A stretch of DNA of 64,000 bases from the NCBI RefSeq assembly GCF_030867095.1, contig NC_081831.1, positions 41,043,319 to 41,107,318 of the forward strand. Direction: 5' to 3'. This document shows, one piece after another, positions 36,192 to 46,260 of this stretch. The position numbers and the translations under genes are program-made. The stretch's first letter is position 1. Each line of letters opens with the position of its first letter. The stretch comes from Alligator mississippiensis (taxonomy: Eukaryota; Chordata; Crocodylia; Alligatoridae). Under the pieces are notes generated by a model. That model did no database searches, had not been told where the DNA came from, and was given only the letters and a program-made list of their open reading frames with translations.

Positions 36192-36635
36192 GGGCCATGA
36201 CAAAAGACACATTACATTCTCAAAGACATAAACTAAGAAAAAACAGGTCCCATTTTACCCAGCTGTGGGTAAAATTTGGACCAAAAAAGCTGAATGAAAA
36301 TCAGAGTCAATTCTTCACAACACAGCAGGGGACAACTTTGGTGTTTTATTTCTAAATTATATAGAGCCTAAAATGTATAATGTGTAATGGCCTCTGTTCC
36401 TTTGGTGACTATGCATATGGGAGCTGATGGAATAGGCCCAAGCTGCAAAAATTCAGATCCCTATTCAGTTAAATGTCAAACCCTCCTTCTGGATAGCTTT
36501 TCTAGAGTCCCATAACCAAATAATGGGTTTCTAATGCCCAAGAGAGCCAGGAGGTTCTATATTACAAGAGTAATATATTGTACTAATTTACATTATCTGA
36601 CAACACCCCTACAGGGCAGGTAGGTAGGTTATATT

Positions 36636-36857
36636 CAGGGATCGAGGTTTTCTCTGATTTAAAAAAATCTCCAATTTCCCATTAAAAAAAGTAACTCCAA
36701 GTCCACTTTTTTCTGTGATTCAAATGAAACACCACCAATATATAGACGTATATATAGTGGTGTTTCATTTTAATCAAGGAAAAATGTGGATTTGGGGTTA
36801 CTTTTTTTTAACCAAAAATTGGGGATTTTTTTAAATTGGAGAAAACCAGGATCCCTG
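36636..36857. mobile_element. Foldback MITE of hAT type (perfect 8-bp TSD)
   Basis: 222 bp made almost wholly of two inverted arms meeting near 36740 ('acaccacca...tggtgttt'). Ends CAGGGATCGAGGTTTTCTC and, reverse-complemented, CAGGGATCCTGGTTTTCTC. The flanking 8-mer GTTATATT is identical at 36628-36635 and 36858-36865. Non-coding; the transcript would form a long hairpin. Confidence 0.85.
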
Positions 36858-36865
36858 GTTATATT

Positions 36866-39430
36866 TCCCCATTCAATAGATGGGGGTGATGAGACAAGTC
36901 GTGACTCAGCTTTTTCCTGGTAGAGCTAAATGCCTGCCAGCATTGTTCCTCATCACACACCCTAGCTGGATTATTTCCCACTACAGCTATGGTGAAGTAA
37001 TCTGCTTCTGCTAATTGGTTCTTGTTATAGAGAACATGCTGACTTAACCCTTTGGTTTCTAAAGTGAAAGCTTATAAATGTGATGGTAGAATTTATTGCC
37101 AAAGTCTGACTCTAAAACAGAAAAGAAGGACTTGGTTCCCCCACTATAGCACCAGAGAGGGTAGCTGCACTGTGAAAAATTAACAGCTCAAATCAGACAT
37201 AGATGAGTGATAAAGTTATTTGCTACTGAATAAATATTAGAGCCAGTGTATAAGAAGTCACTGAATCCCCACATCTCTGGACAGAAATGCTGGGGGGGGG
37301 GGGGGGAGTTAGTTATGAGAGAGGAAGTTGTGCCTCACTAGCTTGCTGTTTTGAATCCTGCCCAAGCCAGCAGCGATGGAGTGCCCAGAGATACACCCTT
37401 TGTACTATAATCCTGTTAGATTTTATGAGTTAAATGAGGTCAAGCTGGGTTAGCACTTCAATAGGAGACTTCCAGGGCTGTTGCTAGTGATTCAATAAGC
37501 AACACAGTCCTGTCTGAAGTGGTATCAAATAATTGTACCAATGCAATACAATTTAGGGATCTTATTCAGCTCTGGGTCCTGACTTTTGTAGCCATAAGAA
37601 TAGCAATGTTAACTCCAAATCCTAGCCAAAGGGCAGGGGTTGTTAATTAAGAAAGTCTGTATATATAATTCTCCTCTTCCTTTTCCCCAAAGGGTTTTGG
37701 AGCAGAGTGTACACTGATAAAAAGCAGAAGCATTGTACTGGAGAGGGAGCTGCATTTCCGCGACAGGTGAAGTAGTTGCTCTTGTTGCTGTGGTTTCTAT
37801 ATCCATAGCTGCTTTGAAATTCTTTGGGCGAGAAAGACATCACATAAATGTTCTACTACTCTCATTAAATGTTTTACCATCCAGTGGCTGTTGGGTGTCT
37901 AATACGATCAAGAAGTATCCATAAGCAAACATGTTAAGAGTAATCTAGCAAACAGATGTCCACATCACAAAATCACCACAAAAGGCAACAGGTGGCAGTG
38001 ATGTTGTGAATGGCCTCAGCAAAAAGATGAGACAGGCTGTGGAATGTGGACTTCCTTCCCTCCAAACCAAGTTTGAACCTCACTGGCAGGGCAGTAGAGG
38101 GAAAGTATGAACTGTTATTACTTGCACAATGAGAGTAAATAGAATGAGAAGTGGAGCAGAGAGAGAAAAACCAAATAGAAAAGCTGTGATAAAAGAGCAG
38201 AGTGGGGAAGATGTTGTATTTAAAGGGTAAATGCCATACCATGCAGAGACCTTTCACTTAAACTTGTCAGCCACAATTTTTCTGGTGAGCCCTCCTGTCC
38301 TAAACATATAGCTAACTTTCCCTTTAGATGGAAAAGCCTGTTGAATAGGTGTGTGCATGTGATGGGTTTTCTATATTACATACAAAATATTTTATGTTAT
38401 CATCTCCAGTGTATGTTTGTGCATTCATGTATGTGTGTGTGTGTATCTTTGAATTCCTGTGGACAACACCTATGGATCTTGAGAGCTTCAAACTGCCTTG
38501 ATTTGTTCTTCCAAATGCCTCTCATTTAACTTTGTTCCCCTCTGACCTAACATCCTGGCTTCTTTCCTTTCCTGTTTCCCTTTTATGAAATTTAACTCTT
38601 GGAAGGGTGGTCTGAGCAAAGGAGGATCCAGAAACACAGTGCTATGAACAATGACGCCTTGCTCTTACATCCCTCTTCATTCTCTTTCAGTGACTTTGTG
38701 TGTCACATTTGTTCAGTTTACAAGTCAAAACAAAAATGTTCTACCTGTCAGCACAGTGCACTCAACCTGGCACCTGAAAATCAAGCTGTGTCCTCTCTGC
38801 TTCATACATTATCACCATCCATAATGACTGTGGAAATAGAGCTCAGCTGGAGGTGTTACTGATGATGTATAAGCCAAGATACGGCATCTGCTGCTGTCCA
38901 AGTTCTTTTCAGTGAGCTTGAGAGATACAAAATCCCTGTTATGTTGAACAAATGCTGTGATAGAATGAACAAATTAGTCCATTGCAGAGGACATGGTCCA
39001 CCTTAGAAACAGACTTTGTGCTTAGGTATGGTTGAGCCCTTTGACCATAGGGTTTCCCAAATGGCTCTACAGAAAGATACTGGATTATCATCTGATTCTA
39101 CACTAGTTTTATCCCTTCCGTTCAATTGATCTAGGCCCAGTGCATCCTAATGCAAGTGAGGAACAAAATGGGGACTGAAAAGGCAGCGACCATGATAGCT
39201 AAAGCAAAAGCAGCTGTTCATCTAGTCCATTCATCCACATGGACCCTTCCCCATTGCAACATGCTTCATTCCAAGATAACGTGCCAGTTAAGGCATGGAC
39301 ATTGCCTGTCAAATCAAAGTACCAGAAGCTATTAGGCTTGATTTTGGCAGCTGAGCAAGCAGACAGTGTGTGACAGGACAAGAGAGAAGGACTGAAGCCT
39401 GAACCAGGCTGAGAGACTGATAACGTGGGG
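36866..39430. other. No gene recognised
   Basis: AT-rich non-coding sequence. A run of about 15 G lies at 37292-37306. A weak (TG)n occurs at about 38420-38445. No transposon termini or coding frames are convincing. Confidence 0.4.
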
Positions 39431-39617
39431 CTAGGGTTGCCAACCCTCCTGGATTGGCTGGGAGTCTACTGGAATTGGCATTGATCACCTGGTGACTATT
39501 GAAAGCAATCAAGGAGCTTGATATTGTGAACAGGTTGAACAGTATAATTAATTACATTACATCATGTTGGGGAAAAAAATCTCCCGGAATTGCTTCAGTT
39601 AGAGTTGGCAATCCTAC
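39431..39617. mobile_element. MITE with TAGGGTTGCCAACCC ends
   Basis: Left end CTAGGGTTGCCAACCCTCC and right end 'agttggcaatcctac' form an inverted pair. The interior words 'tggattgg', 'ggagtctactggaatt' and 'acatcatgttgg' match a MITE type that is common in reptile genomes. About 187 bp. The flanks do not give a clean duplication. Confidence 0.6.
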
Positions 39618-39875
39618 CTGGAGCATTGTCAGGTCCTGTGCAACTTTCTCTAAGCAGCACTGTATCTTCACCTCAGTCCAGACCTTTCAGACCATCTCAA
39701 CCTGTGCGTGTCTGGGGCATGACCTCATTCTGTCAGTACCCTTCTGCCCTGCCCTGCAAACATCCTCAGTGGTTCCTTTCCTTGAGTCGAAATTTCATTC
39801 TGTAAATGCAGCCCAATCTGGGCCTGCTATTGCATCGAGATGCAGCTAGCCAAGTTAGTCTGAAGTCAAGTACTA

Positions 39876-40302
39876 GGCAGGATAGAGTTGCACCTGACAC
39901 AGAGATTAGCTAAAGTAGATATAGCACAAACTTTCATGAGCTGAAGTTCACTTCATCAGACTCTGTGAAAGGAACATACAGGAAGCAGAGTATAAGAAGA
40001 AGAGACAAAATAGAATGCAAAAGACAAGGAAAGGCAGGGGGGACAAAAGACAGGAGCAAAGAAGTCTTATCCCATTACCTGGATTAGTTTGTGTGACTCC
40101 TTTCTTTCTATGGGTTTACTGCTTGTTTTCTTTTCCTCTCCCAGAGCACCTGCCGCTCCCTTGTTTTTGTGTTCTAATTTCTCTCCTTTTTATACTCTGC
40201 TTTATGCAGGTCCTTTCACAGCATCTGATGAAGTGAGCTTTCACTCTTGGGTGATATATATCTCTACTTTGGTTAGCCTATAAGGTGCAAATCTATCCCG
40301 CC
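39876..40302. mobile_element. Foldback repeat (inverted SINE-like halves)
   Basis: The left half (39876-40010) and the right half (40195-40302) are imperfect reverse complements. 'ggcaggatagagttgcacct' at the left matches the complement of 'aggtgcaaatctatcccgcc' at the right, and 'cacttcatcagactctgtgaaagg' matches the complement of the right-hand 'cctttcacagcatctgatga'. The spacer is pyrimidine-rich. This could be one foldback transposon or two opposed copies of a SINE. Confidence 0.55.
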
Positions 40303-40984
40303 TTCTGCTGCTGTAGGCCTGGCAGTGTCTGTGCAGTTCTACTACCTGCATCTGCATTCTGACTTGCAGCTCCCTCTGTTCCCGGTGGTGGAGCCTCATG
40401 CTACCCAGTTTGCCTATGCAAGTGCCTTATCCCTCACAGAGAGGCCTGAGGCCTGATGTTCATCCTGCTTACTCCAGTTTTAATCAGCTACTTCTAGTTT
40501 AAGAGCAGCTGCAGATCAGACTCCCAGTTTGGAAGTCAAATGCTTACCCCTTTGCAGGCAAGAGGCCAATCAGTTGCACATTGCTGAGGAGAAGAAAGCC
40601 AGTTTCTGAGTGAAAGAGCAGCAAGCTGTCCACCACATCTTAGAATAAGTAACTGTCAGGGAGAAGTGCAGAGTTTTAACCTCTGCCTTCACCTTTTGTT
40701 CTAGCTGGCAATTAAAAATGCAAAAGAGAACGTCATTCACCCTGACCAAATTTTAATAGCCAGCATGTGGAACTTAAAAGTGTCTGTGCATGCAGATCAG
40801 CACATGTAAGTCTGGTCTGAACAGCCCTGTTCTACCCTGAGAGGACATGGTGCCCATCACAGCCACAGCACCTGCTATTGTCAGAGGCAAACAGAGCAGT
40901 AAAGAGAGATGTATGTTTTGGTCTGGAGGAGAGGAAAAGTAATAGGCTGGTTAGGGAATTTCACCCATACATCTTTGTTCTTCT

Positions 40985-41095
40985 GCAGTTCCTTCCATCC
41001 AGGGCATCTCAAAGCACTTTACAGGCTATAATGAATCTTCTGCAAAGAGTGGGAAATGGAACAGAGAATCACTTAGTCCTCCAAGTTTAAGGTCA
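40985..41095 (+). repeat. Possible MIR relic
   Basis: 'ggcatctcaaagcactttac' then 'aaagagtgggaaatggaacagagaatcacttag' loosely follow the MIR order. Strongly diverged. Confidence 0.35.
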
Positions 41096-41217
41096 CTGAC
41101 TCCTCCAAGTTTACGTGGGATCTTTACTTTTTTTTCAATAGATAAAATCATCACCATCCCTTCATGACCTTGGGGACTCTTTCAGCTAAGTCAGGAGTTG
41201 TCCTGAGGGAGGGAGTA

Positions 41218-41263
41218 CAGGGTGGGGTGGGGTGGGGTGGGGTGGGGTGGGGTGGGGTGGGAG
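41218..41263 (+). repeat. GGGGT pentanucleotide repeat, G-quadruplex-prone
   Basis: About nine near-perfect GGGGT units on the plus strand. Four or more runs of at least three G separated by single bases satisfy the usual G-quadruplex pattern. A (TTG)n run follows at about 41417-41440. Confidence 0.9.
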
Positions 41264-41735
41264 CAGGGCAGGTCCTGCAGTCCCTACTCAGACAAAGCTT
41301 CAGTGGGAATGTATACCCAGCTAAGGACTACAAAATTAAACCCGAGACTTTTGTTGCAGCAGGAACAGACAGGGTCAGCATTTACTAGAACTGTGCAAAT
41401 AATTGATTTTCCTTAGTTGTTGTTGTTGTTGTTGTTGTTTAAGAAAAAACAGGGAAAAAAATTCACCTCAGGTCAGATGAAGCACTTCATTGCAATGTGC
41501 CATGCTTCTAATTATATTTAGGTGAATTTCCAAAGCAAACTTCATTACAAAATGAAAAATCAATACGTTTGATTGAGAAAATGTCAAAACAGGACATTTC
41601 CATCTTTATAGGGTTGGGGGGGGCAAAAAACTTTAATGTGAATTTGCAAACTATTTTAGTTGAACCCAAACTGCATGCTTATTAAATAAAATACTTGGCC
41701 AAAAATTCTCTCCCAGCTCTGGTGTTTACTCAACA

Positions 41736-42146
41736 CTGGCGCATCTACACGAGACATGTTGATGCACATTACCCTAATTTAATCTGCACTACGGCACATG
41801 TCTACAAATGTGCTCCCTTAATGTGCATTAAAAACAGTGAAATTAGGCTAATCATGCCTAAATTTGAAACCTGCAAATGCAGGTTTCAAATTTAGGCATG
41901 ATTAGTTAAAATGTATTAACACACGTGTAGACACGACCTGGCACTAACTTTAGTGCTCGGTCTGCCCAGCCACTAGGGGCACACGGCAACACTGCAGGGA
42001 CTTGGCACTAACTTCAGTGCCAAGTGCACTCACTTTACTGGTAAGTCCCTGCACTTGTAGACACCTGCCAAAAATCACTTAATGTGCATTATCTTAATGC
42101 ACTTTAAATTTAGTCACACTGAAATGCATATGCAGATGTCCCCACT
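41736..42146. mobile_element. MITE with long central palindrome
   Basis: Left end 'cactggcgcatctacacg' and right end 'cagatgtccccactgag' are imperfect inverted repeats. They enclose repeated 'aatgtgcattaa' words. The centre is a perfect 56-bp palindrome (41849-41904). Related by sequence to 13770-14085 and 12226-12482. No coding capacity. Confidence 0.55.
41849..41904. repeat. Perfect palindrome, 27-bp arms, 2-bp spacer
   Basis: Left arm 41849-41875 begins TAATCATGCCTAAATTTG and ends CCTGCA. Right arm 41878-41904 is its exact reverse complement; the spacer is AA. A perfect arm in otherwise diverged DNA suggests recent formation or gene conversion. Confidence 0.9.
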
Positions 42147-44586
42147 GAGAGCAAACCTCTGCCTCAGAGGTCTGCCTTGTTGCTGGACTTATTCTAGTAC
42201 AGAGCCCACATGATTCAAGCAGGACACTCAGTACCAATTAGAGCAGAAGGCCACACTAAAAGAACAAGCCAGATAGCATGGAGTGGCATAGAGAGGCCAT
42301 ATCAAGGAGCCTATCCATAAAGCAGCTCACCCAAACCAAACCCAGAAGTCCAGCAATGAAGATGATCTGGAAGCACCGTCAGGATCACTCTCCCTTTCTC
42401 TAGCCACTTTGAGGGTGCCCTCAGAGTGACTTCATCTTCACATTTCCAGGTCTGGCACAAGTGAGTGAAAATGGCCCACCCCCAAATTTCTAGGGACATG
42501 GTATAGACAGACCTATCCAAAACCTAGAGCACACTACTGGAGGACAGCAGGAGAGGCTAGGAATGCCACCCATGCTTTGGGCCCCTTTGGCAGGTGGTTG
42601 TTTATAGCATGGTTTTTCCAAGCCCAGCCTTGTTTGAATCCCCAAATTTGAGGTTCCAGAGAGTTTCCTTTGACAGCTCTACCCATTTTTCTTCCCTGTT
42701 GCCTTAATTTTCATTCTCTGCTTTTTCTGACTCTTGCTGTCTACGCACCTCATCAATCCAGTGCCAGTTTCCATGCACATGCTAACAGCAACATAATTTG
42801 TAGCTGCCCAATACAAGGGAACTCCATGTTAGGACACCAGTGACTGAAGCTGGGCTTTGGTGGTTTATGATGAGTAGCCAAATCTCATGCTTCTGGGCAT
42901 AGAGCAATCAGTGCACAAATCAGCATTGGGCATCCTGTCAGTGAGCAGCTGTGAAAAATGGCCCAGTTGTGGTGGGGTTATTTATTGCTGATGTGACAGT
43001 AGTAACCTTTTGCCCCCAAGTGAATTGAGCCCCATTGTGGTAGGCACTGGGACATTCCTCATACTTGTTCTCTGAATAAAGGAGTAACGTAGCAAGTGAA
43101 GGAGCAGAGACACAGAGAAATCAAGTGACTTGTTACATAGGAAAGACTTGGCAGAGCCTAGAGCTGAAGCTGCATCTCCTCATCCACAGCCACATGAATA
43201 ATGTTTCTCTCATTAGTAAGCTGCATTATGTTCTTTTGAGCTTTTGGATCAACAGAACTAATCAGAGACAGCCAGGATGTTGCATTTGAAGAAGCGGCTG
43301 ATATTCAATTACAAGCTGTATTATAACATTAATACTGCCCGTGGTATCCTAACCAAAGAGACCAAGACTCTTTAAGGAGTTGGTTTTATAACCATTGCTA
43401 AGATGAGGCCAATGAAACCTTGCAATGAAAGACCTGGCCAAGGCCACACAATGAATCAGAGACAAGGTAGAGACTAGAATACAGATCTCTTGGTGCTTGC
43501 AACCTGCACGCAACAGAATTATTGCTTTAAGTGACAAATCCCTAAGAGGAAGACATCAGTGATACTCCATGAGTTAATTAGATATGTTACCCACTGGCTA
43601 TGGGTGGCACAAAAAAAACAGTCAGTGTCTTAATGCTCCTAGGAAGTGAAGACTCCCAGTTCTGCAGGGAACTCGTTACATTCAACAGCAGCCCCATGCC
43701 TGGAGCTGCTCCGGGCAGAGGCCCAGTTATGTTCTGTTGGGTAGACCTTAGAAGCAGCCATAACCCACACATAAGGCTTTTCCTCTAGTGGCTCGCTCCA
43801 CATGCACTCTCTGGGGTTCCCCCAAGAGCCAGAAGTAACTGATTATGATTTATATCACCAGGCATCAGTTGCAACAAGCAAGCCACAAGCACGCTTCCCT
43901 CGGGCTAAGCTGCACAACACTCAGCATTGTACAAAACTCACTCCTTGTCTGTGTTCACAATAAACTCACTTCCCTGCTTTTGAAAAATATGGCACATTTT
44001 TAAGTTAAAATTGGATTAATGAGTGGTGACCTTGTCATGCCTCATTACATAAATGAGGAGCAAGATTGTTACACCAGTTAATGAATTCCCTCCCAACGCA
44101 TGCATTTGGGATCTCGGTCACACAAATATGGGTTGCCCTTTGATATCTGGATTCGTCTTTTGTCAGCAAAGCAGACGAACTTTTGTGCTTTTTCCCTTTA
44201 ATAGAAAAAAAAGAGAGGCTGGTGTTAACCCCTGCTTGGCCAGGAATGCCGGGGACCTCCCAGAACTGTTCCTCTTAAAAGGGAGGGAGTTAGGACCCTG
44301 CATGCAATCTGCGATCATTTCTTTCTCCTTCACTGCCTGGCTCCCTGCCTCTCTCTTACACTCTCTGCTCCTTTTCTGCCAAAGAGTAGGTTAAGAAATG
44401 CCCAACTTTTCCCCCCCTTTCCAAAAAGATCAGAAAGGCAGGGTTAAAATCAAAAGAGACAGAAGAAGAGTTTGTGAGGGCTGGGGAGGAAAGCATAGAA
44501 AGAAGAAATAGAGAAAGCCAGGCAGAGGGGAAAAGAGAGAGAGGATTTTAGAATTCTTGCTTGGAATAGCAACCGGTGGGGCTTGT

Positions 44587-44587
<1 letters not shown>
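42147..44587. other. No gene recognised; two MIR-like relics; 5' flank of the receptor gene
   Basis: MIR-like words occur at 43090-43180 ('cagagaaatcaagtgacttg') and 43385-43505 ('aagatgaggccaatgaaacc', 'ggccaaggccacacaatga'). The last several hundred bases are pyrimidine-rich and lead into the candidate promoter region of the GABA-A receptor gene. No coding frame is supported. Confidence 0.45.

Positions 44588-44665
<78 letters not shown>
44588..44665. repeat. (CA)n microsatellite, about 39 repeats
   Basis: An uninterrupted CA run of about 78 bp followed by C6. It ends about 470 bp before the proposed start codon of the receptor gene, so it lies in the promoter or 5' untranslated region. 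Confidence 0.95.
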
Positions 44666-44667
<2 letters not shown>

Positions 44668-45134
44668 CCCCTCCCTGCCCCTGTCTGCTAGGGAAAGGCA
44701 TGGCTGGGAGATAGAAGAGGCAACCTCTTCCATAAAGAATTGGGACAGGAAAGAGAGCCACTAAGGCAGCAGCCAGAGAATGGAAGAAGAACTCCTAAAC
44801 TTGCTGGCAAGGAAGGAGCCCCAAAAGCACACGGCTTTGCTTTCCGGTTTCTGAACTTGGAGCCTCTTGCGTGGGTTCATTTTTTTTTCTCTTCCCCGTT
44901 TTTTTAAATTTCTACCAGAGTTCTCTTCCCTAGAACTACAATACCAGCTGCAGCACATCTGGGCAGGACTGTCCATCCTTTTGGGCTAAGTGGGGATCAG
45001 GAGAGACAATCTCATTGCCTCCCCCACAAACTGGGTAGGAAAGAATCTTTCTGATTGAAACCACACCAGCCCCAGCTGCTTCTCTTTATGTGGATACTGC
45101 ACTTCCCTGGGATTGTCTGGTTTGTGCATCTAAG
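44666..45134 (+). promoter_or_regulatory. GABRG4: Candidate promoter / 5' untranslated region of the receptor gene
   Basis: Inferred only from position: it precedes the proposed first coding exon. No TATA box or CpG island is evident. The bases before the start codon (aag ATG) put A at -3, favourable for initiation. The transcription start cannot be placed from sequence alone. Confidence 0.3.
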
Positions 45135-45190
45135 ATGTCTGGAAAAGTTCTCCTGATGTACCTGACAATTTGTCCTGTTCTGCAGATAAG
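45135..45190 (+). CDS. GABRG4: GABA-A receptor gamma subunit, exon 1 (signal peptide)
   Basis: 56 coding bases give MSGKVLLMYLTICPVLQI plus two bases (AG) of the next codon, then the splice donor GTGAGG. The product is a short hydrophobic leader as expected for the signal peptide of a secreted or membrane receptor subunit. The phase (two bases left over) is completed exactly by the single G that begins exon 2 at 55980, giving Arg. The link rests on signal-peptide character, donor site, phase and order; homology cannot prove such a short, fast-evolving exon. Another ATG in this frame is internal (codon 8), and I chose the first because it gives a complete leader. Confidence 0.7.
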
Positions 45191-45544
45191 GTGAGGATGC
45201 TGCTTTCTACTATATACCCTCCTTAAACCCCCAGAAGGCACCAGAATTGGAAGCATCTCACCCTAGCTTTGAGAGATACTTCCCTGTGTTGGTTTCTAAT
45301 GAGCCCTGATGTGTTTAAGAATGTTACTAGGCTGGTCTGCACTCTGTCTCTTCTGCCTTCATTTCACATGCCAGGTGGGGCTGGAGTCTTGAGATGGAGA
45401 GAATCCTTCCAGGACCTTTGAGGCTGAGCATCTCTATATCAGACAGATGCTTGGAATAATGAGCAGTTAACCAAGGGATCTCCCTGTCTCCATGTGTGTG
45501 GCTTGGGAAGGCAGGACACTGAGTCCTGTTTGGGTTTCTGTCAC

Positions 45545-45947
45545 TGACCTGCTGTTGTGACCCGGGGCAAGACAGTTTCAGCCTTTGTGCTTCATTGTCC
45601 CGATTCTACAGATGAGGACGCAAAAGCTTTTTCTCCATCCCATACAGATTTGGTCAATAGATATTAACCACTTTGACAGTCTCTGACAGAAGGAGCTCAA
45701 TGTTGTTTTTCCAGGATGAATGGCATCCCTTATTTTCCTAGCTCAAGAGTCAGATAAGACCAGAGCTGTGATGGAGAGGCAGGTGGTAGTCTCTGACTCA
45801 CTCAGAGGTGGTTTTCTCTAACAGGGATTGCCAGTAATCTCTGCAAAGATCTCATGGGTTTTCTCATCTGTTCCTTGGCATTTGCTCCCAGCTGTTGTGA
45901 AAATTGCCTCTACCTAGATCTGGCATTTGAGATTCCCCCCCCCCCCC

Positions 45948-45995
<48 letters not shown>

Positions 45996-46260
45996 CCAAA
46001 GCTGTGGACTTCCCTCAGTTTGTCCATTTGCCATTACAAATACATCTGAATCATGCCACATGACTTCCCATGAACTTGCCACTGCTCTGAAGCACGGACA
46101 AGCAGGGAGCTTTCCCCTCCTCACAACCCTATCACCTTATCTGGTCCTATAGAACTAGCAAATTGCTGAGAGGGTTTTAGGCTAAAGTCCCTCATTGTGC
46201 CTCAGTTTACAAATCTGTGGAATGGGAACAAAATGCATACTTTCATACCATGTCAAAGCA
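45545..46260 (-). repeat. Two MIR relics in intron 1
   Basis: 45545-45625 ('tgtgacccggggcaagacag', 'cccgattctacagatgagg') and 46170-46255 ('attgtgcctcagtttacaaa', 'tctgtggaatgggaac') read as minus-strand MIR cores. Between them sit a C13 run (45935-45947) and a (CA)n of about 43 bp (45950-45992). Confidence 0.6.

Noticed and set aside
44430..44761. Poly-(Cys-Val) and poly-(Thr-His) frames
   Set aside because: Pure translation of the CA/TG microsatellite.
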